Source of the DNA: Bacillota bacterium | GTDB taxonomy: Bacteria > Bacillota > Clostridia > Acetivibrionales > DTU013 | Assembly (NCBI GenBank): GCA_023426125.1 | Contig: JAFABI010000065.1 | Location: 234,592 to 298,591 of the forward strand | Length of the DNA stretch: 64,000 nt | Reading direction: 5' to 3' | Shown: positions 42,571 through 51,375 of the stretch, piece after piece | How positions within the stretch are numbered: the stretch's first letter is position 1 | Layout: every line of letters starts with the position of its first letter | Notes under the pieces: model-generated | What the model was told of the DNA's origin: nothing | Database searches by the model: none | What the model saw: only the letters and a program-made list of their open reading frames with translations | Translations under genes and position numbers: made by a program

Positions 42571-43674
42571 ATGGATGTCTTTAAAACAGTCCTACAGCCC
42601 TTTCCTGTCCATTTTGACTGCCATGATTACCACATTATGTTTTATATGAAAAACCACCCGGAATATGAATCGGCAGAGGCCATGATCAATACCGGCGGTG
42701 ATGGTAAACATCTCATTAGGGCTATTCTTACGATGCACGACGGTTCACAGGTGGACCATATAAATGACTGGGCGGCAGTCGAAGGTCACACTGCCCAAAG
42801 AAAAAAAAGGAAGACCATTTATTCACCGATGGAATATGAAAGGACGGAGGAGAAAGGTAAAGCCCATGTCGTCCTGAAATTCAGGTCATTCAAGGGAGAA
42901 GACGTCAGTCTCGATTTATACGCAGCAGCAGCCGTATCCGCCTCAAGGACCGGCCTTATCGATCCGGGCGGGCACTCGCCCGACACCTCGCTGCCTGTGA
43001 TGTTTCCCGAGAGGACTACACTTGCAGGCCCCAAAAGCAATGTCACAATAGACGGTATAAAATATGAACTTCCTGTAAAAATACACATCCCGATTCTCTT
43101 TAAGGGAATGAAGGGGTATTACTCTGAAAACTTTATCATAGGAGTTTTCAGGGAAGGCGTCCACAGGTTGGAAACGTGCAGTATGCCTGTCTGCCTTGCA
43201 GCGGGAGAACAGTGGGTTTATAAGGATAATGGGATCGAAAGGACATATGAAATCACCGAAGTTAATGAAAACACAGTATCCATCAAAAGCCGGAATGAAA
43301 TCCTGACCCTGGAATACAATGAAAATAAACCCGGAATTACAGCCGTATCCTTTATATCCACAGCAGGCGACGGCTCGACGGCGGACCTGTCCATATCGTT
43401 CAAGCCCGCTCTGCCGCTGGGAATACAAGCAGATTTACCCTCGAAAAGCCAGTCGGATTTTATCATCACTGTCAAACAGCAGCCCTCGCAAATTACGGGA
43501 ACAGTCAATACAGTTATCATGAACGGAATTGAAGAAATCTATCTGTGCCCGGTCCAACCCGAATGGGCTGCCAAACGTCCTGTCTATACTGTTATTGAAG
43601 AAGACGGGGCCGGTGTGTATTCCATTAAAACTGAAATCAAAAAGGTTTTAAGCATGAATAGGGGGTTAAGATGA
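42571..43674 (+). CDS. Unrecognised protein coupled to a creatininase-family enzyme
   Basis: 367 residues from ATG 42571, with GGAGAG six bases upstream. I recognise no family. Predicted mostly beta, soluble, no signal peptide. Notable segments: HFDCHDYHIMFYMKNHPEYES near the N-terminus (quoted here as HFDCHDYHIMFYM), a central GGHSPDTSLPVMFPERTT, and a C-terminal domain with IEEIYLCPVQPEW. The stop overlaps the start of the creatininase gene (ATGA), so the two are translated together and probably form a complex or act in sequence. Confidence 0.6.
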   Translation: MDVFKTVLQPFPVHFDCHDYHIMFYMKNHPEYESAEAMINTGGDGKHLIRAILTMHDGSQVDHINDWAAVEGHTAQRKKRKTIYSPMEYERTEEKGKAHVVLKFRSFKGEDVSLDLYAAAAVSASRTGLIDPGGHSPDTSLPVMFPERTTLAGPKSNVTIDGIKYELPVKIHIPILFKGMKGYYSENFIIGVFREGVHRLETCSMPVCLAAGEQWVYKDNGIERTYEITEVNENTVSIKSRNEILTLEYNENKPGITAVSFISTAGDGSTADLSISFKPALPLGIQADLPSKSQSDFIITVKQQPSQITGTVNTVIMNGIEEIYLCPVQPEWAAKRPVYTVIEEDGAGVYSIKTEIKKVLSMNRGLR

Positions 43675-44495
43675 GTTATTCGATTTTTGAATCTTCAATG
43701 GTTGAAATGAAATGGCCCGATGTGGAAAAGGCTATAGAGGCAGGGGCAATAGCTTTGCTGCCCACGGGGGTTATCGAAGAGCATGGCCCGCATATGGGCC
43801 TGGGTGTTGATATTTATCTGGCAAGTCTCCTTGCAGGAATGGTCAAAAAAGAACTGGAAACGGAAAATATCCGTGTCTTAACCGCCCCGACCTTCTACTG
43901 GGGCATAAACAGCGTAACCGGAGCATTTCCGGGATCCTTTACAGTAAGAAGTGAAACCATGGTGAATATGTTGGCCGATATACTGGCTTCACTGAAACGT
44001 TGGGGTTTGGATCAGGTTTTTGTTATAAACTGGCATGACGACTTTCTGCACTGTAAAGTGCTGGCCGAAGCCATTAACAAGGCAAGGAACGATTGCGGCG
44101 CCAGGGCGTATGTATTGGTTTCCAGGCCGTTGTCAAACCGCCTAGGGCTTACGGGAAACGAAGACCATATCATCGTTTACGATATGCCCCAGGACAATGC
44201 CCCCCGTCAAGGCAGCCCCGATATTCATGCAGGCGCCGGTGAAACAGGCATTATGGCAGCATACCTCAGGGACGAAGTCGATATGGAGCTGGCAAAAACG
44301 CTAAAAGCAGCTGATTTGAGCCTGGCGGATTTCAAGGTATGGCGCCGGGGCTGGAACGACGCAAGAAGAAAGACCCCTCTCGGGTATCTGGGCAATCCCT
44401 CAGGCTTTGACGCAAATGAAGGTGAAAACTATATGAAGGTGCTTTGCAAGGCAGTATCCGGTTCCATCCTGAACCGGATTCAAACCGACATGTAG
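43671..44495 (+). CDS. Creatininase-family amidohydrolase
   Basis: 274 residues. PTGVIEEHGPHMGLGVD carries the Glu, His and Asp metal ligands of the family, NWHDDF matches the usual NGHGGN position in a changed form, and HAGAGETG supplies the later Glu. Creatininase-like enzymes hydrolyse C-N bonds in cyclic or linear amides (creatinine, FAPy, mycofactocin precursor). Changed NGHGGN suggests a non-standard substrate. Its 3' end overlaps that of livF by 16 bases. Confidence 0.85.
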   Translation: MSYSIFESSMVEMKWPDVEKAIEAGAIALLPTGVIEEHGPHMGLGVDIYLASLLAGMVKKELETENIRVLTAPTFYWGINSVTGAFPGSFTVRSETMVNMLADILASLKRWGLDQVFVINWHDDFLHCKVLAEAINKARNDCGARAYVLVSRPLSNRLGLTGNEDHIIVYDMPQDNAPRQGSPDIHAGAGETGIMAAYLRDEVDMELAKTLKAADLSLADFKVWRRGWNDARRKTPLGYLGNPSGFDANEGENYMKVLCKAVSGSILNRIQTDM

Positions 44496-45181
44496 CGCTC
44501 TATACCGGATTCCTCGCCTGAAGCAAGGGAAGGTGGCCCTTCATAGACTATTCTTCCCTTATTCATTATATAAAGATAATCCACGTTCTTCAAAGTATTG
44601 CGTATACTCTGGTCTACCAGCAGGATGGAAAGTCCTGAATTCTTTAAATCCAGTATTTTGCTATACAAAAGCTTTACGATTTCCGGAGCCAGTCCTTCAA
44701 AAGGTTCATCCATGAGGATCAAACGGGGATTTGTGAGTAAAGCCCTTCCAAGGGCCAACATCTGCTGTTCTCCGCCGCTGATTTGCTCTCCGCGGTTTTT
44801 AGCCCTTTCCTTAAGTACGGGGAACATCCGGTATATATCTGTAATGTTGAATAGGGCAGGCTTTCTTTTACCGGCATGGCAGCCCATCTGAAGGTTTTCC
44901 TCAACAGTCAGCGAGGGAAATATCCTCCCTCCCTGGGGCACAAACCCTATACCCAGCCCGGAAATGGCATTAGGTGAGAGACCGGTGATATTCTTGTCCT
45001 CAAACAGTATTTTCCCGTTAATGCAAGGCACAAGGCCCATGATTGTATTCAAAGTCGTACTTTTACCCATTCCATTCCGTCCAAGAAGCGCTGCGATCCT
45101 GCCCTTTTGCACTTCAAGGGATACACCCTGGAGGATCTGGCATTCGCCATAACCGGAATACACATTAATTAACTTAACCAT
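44480..45181 (-). CDS. livF: Branched-chain amino acid-type ABC transporter ATPase LivF
   Basis: 233 residues. Walker A is LGRNGMGKSTTLN, the signature ISGGEQQMLALGRAL, Walker B LILMDEPFEGL and the H-loop position is Gln (LVDQSIR), as usual in LivF. Partner ATPase LivG is directly upstream with an eight-base overlap. Part of the operon griH-griI-livKHMGF. The substrate may be an amide or aromatic acid, given the biosynthetic genes, and not necessarily an amino acid. Confidence 0.92.
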   Translation of the reverse strand: MVKLINVYSGYGECQILQGVSLEVQKGRIAALLGRNGMGKSTTLNTIMGLVPCINGKILFEDKNITGLSPNAISGLGIGFVPQGGRIFPSLTVEENLQMGCHAGKRKPALFNITDIYRMFPVLKERAKNRGEQISGGEQQMLALGRALLTNPRLILMDEPFEGLAPEIVKLLYSKILDLKNSGLSILLVDQSIRNTLKNVDYLYIMNKGRIVYEGPPSLASGEESGIERYMSV

Positions 45182-45893
45182 CGCCGCTGCCCTCCGTAAA
45201 TTCCATACCCAGGTAGGCTTGCCTGACCGCCGGGTCTGATCTGACCGTAATCCTGTCGCCTTCGCTTATTATTCTGCCTGATTGAAGTACTGTTATCCGG
45301 TTTGCCAGGTTAAACACAACATCCATATCATGTTCAATTAATAATAATGTGATATCGGGAGGAAAATCAGCCAGCATCCGGATAATTTTTCCGGTTTCTA
45401 CTGCCGACATACCGGCGGTAGGCTCATCAAGGAGCACCAATTTCGGGGACTGTGCAAGTACCAAAAGAAGCTCTAGCTGGCGCTGTTCTCCATAGGACAG
45501 TTCACCGGCCCTTGCCTTTTGCCTGCCGGCTAAACCGGCTTTGTCAAGAAGATCGTTGCAGTTGACAGCGGATTTTATATGCCTGGATGTAAGCAGTATA
45601 TGGTCTTCGATGCTGAGATTATTAAACAAATTGCTTTTCTGAAAGGTTCTTCCCATCCCCAATCTTGCACGCTGGTAAGGAGCCATGCCTTTTATATCCT
45701 TTCCGAAAAACCTGATTTCACCCCTGTCGGGCTTTGTAAAACCGCTGACAATATTGAACAGGGTGGTCTTCCCTGCTCCATTGGGCCCTATGACCGCCCT
45801 TCTCTCTCCCTCTTCCACTGAAAAGTCGATATCCTTCAAAACCGGAAAATCACCGTAATTCTTTTTTAGATTCTTTATTTCCAGAGCTTTCAT
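45174..45893 (-). CDS. livG: Branched-chain amino acid-type ABC transporter ATPase LivG
   Basis: 239 residues from ATG 45893 (MKALEIKNLKKNYGD), with GGAGGT ten bases upstream. Walker A GPNGAGKTTLFN, signature LSYGEQRQLEL, Walker B LVLLDEPTAGMS, His loop LLIEHDMDVVF. The typical LivG insert region with MGRTFQ is present. Its start lies inside the C-terminal extension of livM. Confidence 0.92.
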   Translation of the reverse strand: MKALEIKNLKKNYGDFPVLKDIDFSVEEGERRAVIGPNGAGKTTLFNIVSGFTKPDRGEIRFFGKDIKGMAPYQRARLGMGRTFQKSNLFNNLSIEDHILLTSRHIKSAVNCNDLLDKAGLAGRQKARAGELSYGEQRQLELLLVLAQSPKLVLLDEPTAGMSAVETGKIIRMLADFPPDITLLLIEHDMDVVFNLANRITVLQSGRIISEGDRITVRSDPAVRQAYLGMEFTEGSGDG

Positions 45894-46941
45894 ATTTTTT
45901 ACGACCTCCAGCAAACCGTTCCCTAGCTGTTTTAATTATAACGAGGCGACAAAATGTCCTCCACTTCTTCAGGTGGCGGGTACCGATTTTGTTTTCAGAA
46001 GAAGATTTTTCTACAACCGAAAAATTTCCTCTGAACAGAGGCGTTATAACGCCGGCTATACCTTCTCTGACGTACAGTACGCAGAGGACAAACACAACTC
46101 CTGTTATAAACGGCCACCGTTCGGTATATGAACTGGCCGTATACTGAAGAAAAATAATGATCCCTGCGCCCAGGACAGGCCCTGCCAGAGAACCGGACCC
46201 TCCTATGATGACCATGAGCACAATCATGCCCGACATGGTCCAGTTCATATCGTGGGGGCTGGCAATTCCATTAAACCAGGCATTGAGAACACCGCCCAAT
46301 CCGCCGAAACCGGCTGCCGCAATATATGCCGCATACTTGTAAGCCCAGGTATTGTAGCCCATGGCCTGCATCCTGCCCTCTCCCTCCCGTATACCGGCAA
46401 GGGCTCTACCGAAATGGGAACGTACCAGGGTTCGCAGTATACTATAGCTTAATATAAAAAAAACAAGTACCATATAATAAAAATACGCATCATCTGCGAA
46501 TGATACAGGTAAACCAGGGTCAGGCCTCGATATGCCGGGGAGACCGTCGTCTCCTCCCGTCAGGCTTCTCCATTTCCATGCGGCGGCAAATGCCAACTGG
46601 CCGAAGGCAAGGGTCAATATGAAGAAATAGGGTCCGCTGCTGCGGAAAATCAGCAAGCCTAAAAAAGCAGCAGCCATCATTGGTATGACGATTCCGGCGC
46701 ATAACGCCAGCCAGAAATTATCATAGCCCCATACCGAAAGGATGCCGGCGGCATAAGCCCCCAACCCGAAGAAGGTGGCATGATTGAAGGATATGAGGCC
46801 TGTATGGCCTATCAGGAGATTAAGGCTCATTGCCAATATCCCGAAAATAAGGACCTGGACAAGGAGGCTCAAAGCATAGGAAGAAACCAGCAACGGAGCA
46901 AATATCAGCAGTGAAAGCGGAATCAGCAGCAGGTACTTCAC
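45850..46941 (-). CDS. livM: Branched-chain amino acid-type ABC permease LivM, with C-terminal extension
   Basis: 363 residues with about nine to ten hydrophobic segments and the family motif region FGLGAYAAG plus GGLGGVLNAWFNG. GTG 46941 follows GGGGGAAATTAA. Homologues normally end soon after the last helix (GVITPLFRG). Here about 55 more mostly basic, Ser/Lys-rich residues follow and overlap the start of livG by over 40 bases. The extension may be real or may reflect a lost stop codon. Confidence 0.88.
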   Translation of the reverse strand: MKYLLLIPLSLLIFAPLLVSSYALSLLVQVLIFGILAMSLNLLIGHTGLISFNHATFFGLGAYAAGILSVWGYDNFWLALCAGIVIPMMAAAFLGLLIFRSSGPYFFILTLAFGQLAFAAAWKWRSLTGGDDGLPGISRPDPGLPVSFADDAYFYYMVLVFFILSYSILRTLVRSHFGRALAGIREGEGRMQAMGYNTWAYKYAAYIAAAGFGGLGGVLNAWFNGIASPHDMNWTMSGMIVLMVIIGGSGSLAGPVLGAGIIIFLQYTASSYTERWPFITGVVFVLCVLYVREGIAGVITPLFRGNFSVVEKSSSENKIGTRHLKKWRTFCRLVIIKTARERFAGGRKKYESSGNKESKKELR

Positions 46942-47804
46942 TTAATTTCCCCCTTCCCAAACAGGCCGGCAGGCTTGAACAGCAATAGGATGGCCATTAT
47001 GACATAGGTTGTCACGATAGAGTACCCCGGTATGAAAATCTTACCCATTGTTTCGGATACTCCGATGAGCATGCTTCCCCAGAAGGCTCCTTTCAGAGTA
47101 CCGAGCCCTCCGGTCACCACCACTGCCAGCGAAAGCAAAAGGATATCCGAGTCCACCCCGGGGTATACGCCGGTTACAGGAGCTCCCACCACACCCCCGA
47201 ATCCGGACAGGAAGGCTCCCAGTGAAAATACAAGCAGGAAATAACGCCTGATATTTATGCCAAGGGCGCTTACCATTTCCTTGTCGTCAACGCCGGCCCT
47301 GATAATCATCCCGGTACGTGTTTTTTCAAGGAAAATCCTGAGGGCCAGGGCAACTGCAAGGCCAATCAAAATGATCGCTATCCTGTAGATGGGAAAACTT
47401 GCATCGCCGATCTGCAGCGACCCCTCAAGAACGGCCGGCTTGACGCCGGAAAAAGGAGCCCTTCCCCACAACCATTTACACAAATCCATAAAAATATACG
47501 AAAAACCAAAGGTAAGGAGAACCTGTTCAAGGGTTCTCCTGTAAAGCTTGTTAAGAAAAAACCTTTCCATTGCCATGCCCAGCAGGGCTGCTGCCGCCCC
47601 GCCTGAAAGGGCCGCCAGGATAAAGCTGCCGGTCAGCCTCATAACCGTTATGCCGGTATATGCGCCAATCATGTACCAGGAGCCATGGGACATGTTGATC
47701 ACTCCCATCAGCCCAAAAACCAGCGAAAGCCCTGCCGCCATCATAAAAAGCAACAAGCCGTAGGAGATTCCGTTTAATATCTGTATTATTTGGTTGGAGT
47801 CCAT
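46938..47804 (-). CDS. livH: Branched-chain amino acid-type ABC permease LivH
   Basis: 288 residues, about eight hydrophobic segments, with the family features LNGISYGLLLFMMAAGLSLVFGLMGV (first 12 residues shown as LNGISYGLLLFM) and GLGTLKGAFWGSMLIG near the C-terminus. It starts inside the 3' end of livK and overlaps livM by four bases. GGAGGTATCGGATAA precedes ATG 47804. Confidence 0.92.
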   Translation of the reverse strand: MDSNQIIQILNGISYGLLLFMMAAGLSLVFGLMGVINMSHGSWYMIGAYTGITVMRLTGSFILAALSGGAAAALLGMAMERFFLNKLYRRTLEQVLLTFGFSYIFMDLCKWLWGRAPFSGVKPAVLEGSLQIGDASFPIYRIAIILIGLAVALALRIFLEKTRTGMIIRAGVDDKEMVSALGINIRRYFLLVFSLGAFLSGFGGVVGAPVTGVYPGVDSDILLLSLAVVVTGGLGTLKGAFWGSMLIGVSETMGKIFIPGYSIVTTYVIMAILLLFKPAGLFGKGEIK

Positions 47805-49000
47805 TTATCCGATACCTCCGGAATCGTTTCAAAAACCGAATTAATCAGTTGTCCATCCACTTTTTCGACCTTGCGCAGATATACATTGAAAATTACGTTC
47901 TGCGTAGCCTGATCAAATTTGAACGGACCCCTTGGAGCACTAAATTCCACCTTGCGGATAGCATCCAAAAGTTTGTCTTTATCGGAGGTATCGCCGCCGG
48001 TTTCCTCAAGGGCCCCGGCAATTACTGCCGCGGCTACATAACCCTGTTCGGCAAACATATTGGGGCTGGCTTTATACTTCTCTTCATAATTTTTTACAAA
48101 CTCCCTGTTTTCCTTCGTATCAAGGCTGGCGCTATAATGAAGGGCTGATATTATACCCAATGCAGTATCTCCCTGGGAAGGCAGGGCCGATTCGTCAACC
48201 ATATCGCCGGCACAGAGAAGGGATATTTTCTTAAGGCCGTATTCACTGTATTGTTTGACAAAAGCGACGCTGTCGCTGCCTGAAAAAAATGCAAATACAA
48301 CGTCGGCATTTTTATCTACCTGTGTCAGGAAGGGACCATAGTCGTTCGTTCCCAGCTTGGGGTAAATTTCCTGAATTATTTTCCCCCCGGCCTCTTTAAA
48401 CCCATCCATGAAACCCTGCGCCTTCTCATGGCCGGCTGCGTAGTCTGGAGCCATTACAACGGCTGTCTTCAGATTCATTTTGTCATATGCATAAGTCCCA
48501 AGGGGGTATTCATATTGGCTGTTTGAGAAGGATACCCTGAAAATGAAGGGATTGGCTTTACTTCTGGTCAGGTCGCTTGCTCCGGCATTGGATATTATGA
48601 ACGGGACTTTTTTTGCAATAACATAGTCACGGATGGCATATGCAACGGTACTGCTTATAACGCCTGTCAGAATATCGACCTTATCGCTGTCTATCAGCTT
48701 CCGGGTCTTCTGAAGGCCGGTTTGCGCGCTTCCTTCATCATCCTCCTTTATAAGCTTTATCTGCACCCCGCCGGCTTTCCATCCGATTTGGTCAAAATAA
48801 AGCTCCATCCCATTGTTAATACTGTAGCCCAAATTTGTAAAAACCCCTGTATAAGATACCAAAAGTCCTATTTTAACAGTCTTCCCGGAAGTCATCCCGT
48901 CACTGCCGGCACATCCAGCCACACAAAACAGAAGGAAAACTGCTGTGATCAGTATGCAGAAGGCTTTAATCCTCCTACCTGTAGAATAGCTGCTTACCAA
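47786..49000 (-). CDS. livK: Substrate-binding lipoprotein of the Liv-type transporter
   Basis: 404 residues. The signal peptide ends in a lipobox (LLFCVAGC), so the mature protein is anchored at Cys in the membrane. The mature part is a periplasmic-binding type I fold (VKIGLLVSYTGVFTNLG, FIISNAGASDLTR, VVMAPDYAAGHEKAQGF). This group binds amino acids, amides, urea or aromatic acids. The start is TTG 49000 with GGAGGAG nine bases upstream. It stands 22 bases after griI. Confidence 0.9.
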   Translation of the reverse strand: MVSSYSTGRRIKAFCILITAVFLLFCVAGCAGSDGMTSGKTVKIGLLVSYTGVFTNLGYSINNGMELYFDQIGWKAGGVQIKLIKEDDEGSAQTGLQKTRKLIDSDKVDILTGVISSTVAYAIRDYVIAKKVPFIISNAGASDLTRSKANPFIFRVSFSNSQYEYPLGTYAYDKMNLKTAVVMAPDYAAGHEKAQGFMDGFKEAGGKIIQEIYPKLGTNDYGPFLTQVDKNADVVFAFFSGSDSVAFVKQYSEYGLKKISLLCAGDMVDESALPSQGDTALGIISALHYSASLDTKENREFVKNYEEKYKASPNMFAEQGYVAAAVIAGALEETGGDTSDKDKLLDAIRKVEFSAPRGPFKFDQATQNVIFNVYLRKVEKVDGQLINSVFETIPEVSDKWTPTK

Positions 49001-49022
49001 AAAAACTCCTCCTTGATCGATA

Positions 49023-49829
49023 TCACGCTAAATCATTCAATAAGACGTCTATAATATCATCCGAAACAGGGCTGTCAAGAATCTGGCGGATAATACCGGC
49101 AAGAGCATCCGATTTTCCATGCTGGAAAAGGTTCCTGCCTACGGCCACTCCCCTGGCGCCCGCCCTGACGGCGTCGCGTATCATTGTAAGCAATTCACGG
49201 TCCGAAGACATTTTCGGCCCCCCTGCAATAACTACCGGAATTTTAACCGAGTCCACCACCTTCGAAAAAGTATCCGACGAGCCGGTATAGTTGACCTTTA
49301 CGATACTGGCTCCCAATTCCTCGGCAACCCTGGCTGCATGCCTTATCTTTTCACAATCGAATTCACTCTTTTTCGAACCGTCTCTGACGTACATCATGGC
49401 TATAAGCGGTATACCCCACTCCTCGCATTGGTCGGCGGTAACGCCCAGGTCTTTCAGCATATCGCCCTCCGACTGGCTGCCAAGGTTCACATGGATGGAA
49501 ACAGCGGTGGCGCCCCTGCGTACCGCATGCTCCACCGAGGTTACAAGCAGTTTTTTATTGGGATCAGGCGACAGCGAGGTGGAAGCCGAAAGGTGTACTA
49601 TCAATTGGCAGCCGTTGGGACTAATGCTGTCAGACACCATCGGAATCAAACCTTTATGGACGATCACGCCGTTGATGCTGTCCTTTACCGAATCAACCAG
49701 CGAACGTATGTCGGTAAGGCCGGAAACCGGACCTATGGTTACTCCATGGTCAAGGGGGAGTAAAAAAGTGTTTTGATTATTTCTGAAAATTTGACTTAGA
49801 CGCAGTTCCTGTCCTGTCAAACGAATCAC
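49023..49829 (-). CDS. griI: GriI/ADH-synthase-type class I aldolase
   Basis: 268 residues of the DhnA/DeoC-like class I aldolases. LPLDHGVTIGP supplies the conserved Asp-His, ASIVKVNYTGS the Schiff-base lysine region, and VVIAGGPKMSSDREL the phosphate side. In archaea the enzyme makes 2-amino-3,7-dideoxy-threo-hept-6-ulosonate. In Streptomyces GriI condenses aspartate semialdehyde with dihydroxyacetone phosphate on the way to 3-amino-4-hydroxybenzoate. Pairing with the next-door GriH homologue supports one of these. GTG 49829 overlaps the griH stop. Confidence 0.88.
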   Translation of the reverse strand: MIRLTGQELRLSQIFRNNQNTFLLPLDHGVTIGPVSGLTDIRSLVDSVKDSINGVIVHKGLIPMVSDSISPNGCQLIVHLSASTSLSPDPNKKLLVTSVEHAVRRGATAVSIHVNLGSQSEGDMLKDLGVTADQCEEWGIPLIAMMYVRDGSKKSEFDCEKIRHAARVAEELGASIVKVNYTGSSDTFSKVVDSVKIPVVIAGGPKMSSDRELLTMIRDAVRAGARGVAVGRNLFQHGKSDALAGIIRQILDSPVSDDIIDVLLNDLA

Positions 49830-50956
49830 TACCTTTCTATAATTGTTTCCTCAACTTTGATTCCCACATGGCGCCCTGGTCCGCAAATATAGGCCAGGAG
49901 GCTCTCGCCGGGTTTCAACGAAGATGCGTTTCTGGGCTTGCCGCCGGCTCCCATCAAACGTATATGCCAGTCATCCTGGACGATTACATTGATTTCACAG
50001 CCTGATGCTGTGGTACCCTGAATAAGCAGGAGAGGCCTGCTTTCGGTTTTGATCCTGCCGACAGATAACGTACGCGTCTCGCCTTTTGTATTAACGCACA
50101 ACACCTTGCTGCCGGCCTTTAAATCGGTTATATACTCTGCCGCGTCCCCAGGCATCCATACATAGGAATGGACTGCTCCGGCATTGACTCTGAAGGGTCT
50201 CAGGTTCATGTACGGCAGATAGTGGGTTTCAGAGCATACAAAAATCCCTCCTGAGGAAGTAGAACCCACAAGCATTCCCTCGTCCTGCGTCATGAGGCCT
50301 GTAGTATCAATGCATGCCCTCATGCCCATCCCGATATGGCTGATAGCGGTAACGGTCATGGGCACGAGTTCGACTTTTCCTTCAACGGCGCGGGAAAGAT
50401 AGCTTCCCGCCCTGGACAATTCGGCAATATCTTCGGTCAAAAGCAGGACGCCGTCACTTCCCTGCTCCAGGACACCGAAAACCACTTCCATATCTGAAAA
50501 GCTTTTTACAACCTTCAGCAATACGGTATTACTTTTTTGCAGCTTTGCAATGATCAGTTCAAGGGGTATATTGGTAGGAAGGTCGAAATCGACAACGGCA
50601 TAATTATACCTGGAAGCCTCCATCCATGACCGTTCAAGAGCTTCATGGCCACATACGTCAATGAATATGCAGGTTTTCATCCCCAGCCCGGCTGCCGCTG
50701 CAAGAAGTTCCGGATTATCTGACATTATTGTCTCTCCGCTGTTGAGACCTTCCAGACCATCGGTATCATCGAGCCAGGTGATGAACTCGGTTTTAAGCGG
50801 AAAATGCCCAAGCTGACGTTGTTTTGGGGTAACCAGTATTTTGTTGATCGGAGAGTTGTTTATCATTCCCCATATATCCTGTTTATCCACCGGAATATTC
50901 CGACCATCAAACCATATTTCGCGACTGCTGAATACTTTCTCTATCGATTTATCCAT
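49829..50956 (-). CDS. griH: GriH / 3-dehydroquinate synthase II type enzyme
   Basis: 375 residues. The central signature QDEGMLVGSTSSGGIFVCSE followed by THYLPYMNLRPFRVNAGAVH is that of dehydroquinate synthase II (AroB') and GriH. Archaeal enzymes form dehydroquinate by oxidative deamination and cyclisation; GriH with GriI forms 3-amino-4-hydroxybenzoate. In a bacterial setting next to two aryl-acid ligases and an amidohydrolase I favour the GriH role. First gene of the leftward operon to livF; GGAGTTGTAGAA precedes the ATG. Confidence 0.88.
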   Translation of the reverse strand: MDKSIEKVFSSREIWFDGRNIPVDKQDIWGMINNSPINKILVTPKQRQLGHFPLKTEFITWLDDTDGLEGLNSGETIMSDNPELLAAAAGLGMKTCIFIDVCGHEALERSWMEASRYNYAVVDFDLPTNIPLELIIAKLQKSNTVLLKVVKSFSDMEVVFGVLEQGSDGVLLLTEDIAELSRAGSYLSRAVEGKVELVPMTVTAISHIGMGMRACIDTTGLMTQDEGMLVGSTSSGGIFVCSETHYLPYMNLRPFRVNAGAVHSYVWMPGDAAEYITDLKAGSKVLCVNTKGETRTLSVGRIKTESRPLLLIQGTTASGCEINVIVQDDWHIRLMGAGGKPRNASSLKPGESLLAYICGPGRHVGIKVEETIIER

Positions 50957-51192
50957 TTCTACAACTCCTATAAAACTATCTTGCGGACTTTACAGAATGT
51001 CATTAACATAATGTTGATTCATTTTATAATATATGCATTGCCAATTGGCTGTGTTAATATAATTTGTATTATTTCTTCGCCAAATTGAAATATTATGTAA
51101 CCTTATTATATGTTGGAAAGGAAGGTATGATAAAGGGAAGTAAAGCCTTCACCCCTGAAACACAAAGAGTGAATTCCTTCTTTAATTTCTTT
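50957..51192. promoter_or_regulatory. Upstream region of the griH operon
   Basis: AT-rich; on the minus strand TTAACA and TATATT are 18 bases apart (around 51030-51060) and could be a vegetative-type promoter. A 42-codon plus-strand frame starting at 51127 has AAGGAAGG upstream but runs on into the palindromic repeat, so I do not call it a gene. Confidence 0.35.
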
Positions 51193-51375
51193 AGGAGCGT
51201 TGAAAATATTACTTACGCTTTTTCTGCAAATGTAGGTTGCATAGCGGGCAGATGACCATAGTCATCGACCAGCCCGGGATGCATGGGCGAGCAGATGACC
51301 ATAGTCATCGACCAGCCCCGGCTCCAAGACTGCATTTGCAGAAGATTTTAGCGTAAGTTATATTTTCACCAGTGC
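51193..51375. repeat. Palindromic element family 1, copy D (two cores in tandem)
   Basis: Ends AGGAGCGTTGAAAATATTAC and GTTATATTTTCACCAGTGC. The core hairpin ATGACCATAGTCAT with CGACCAGCCC occurs twice (about 51245-51275 and 51286-51318), joined by GGGATGCATG. The right end is directly next to the stop codon of the ligase gene at 51376-51378. Confidence 0.88.

Noticed and set aside
51127..51255. 42-codon plus-strand frame with AAGGAAGG upstream
   Set aside because: Its second half is palindromic repeat sequence; probably chance, or a gene fragment broken by the repeat.
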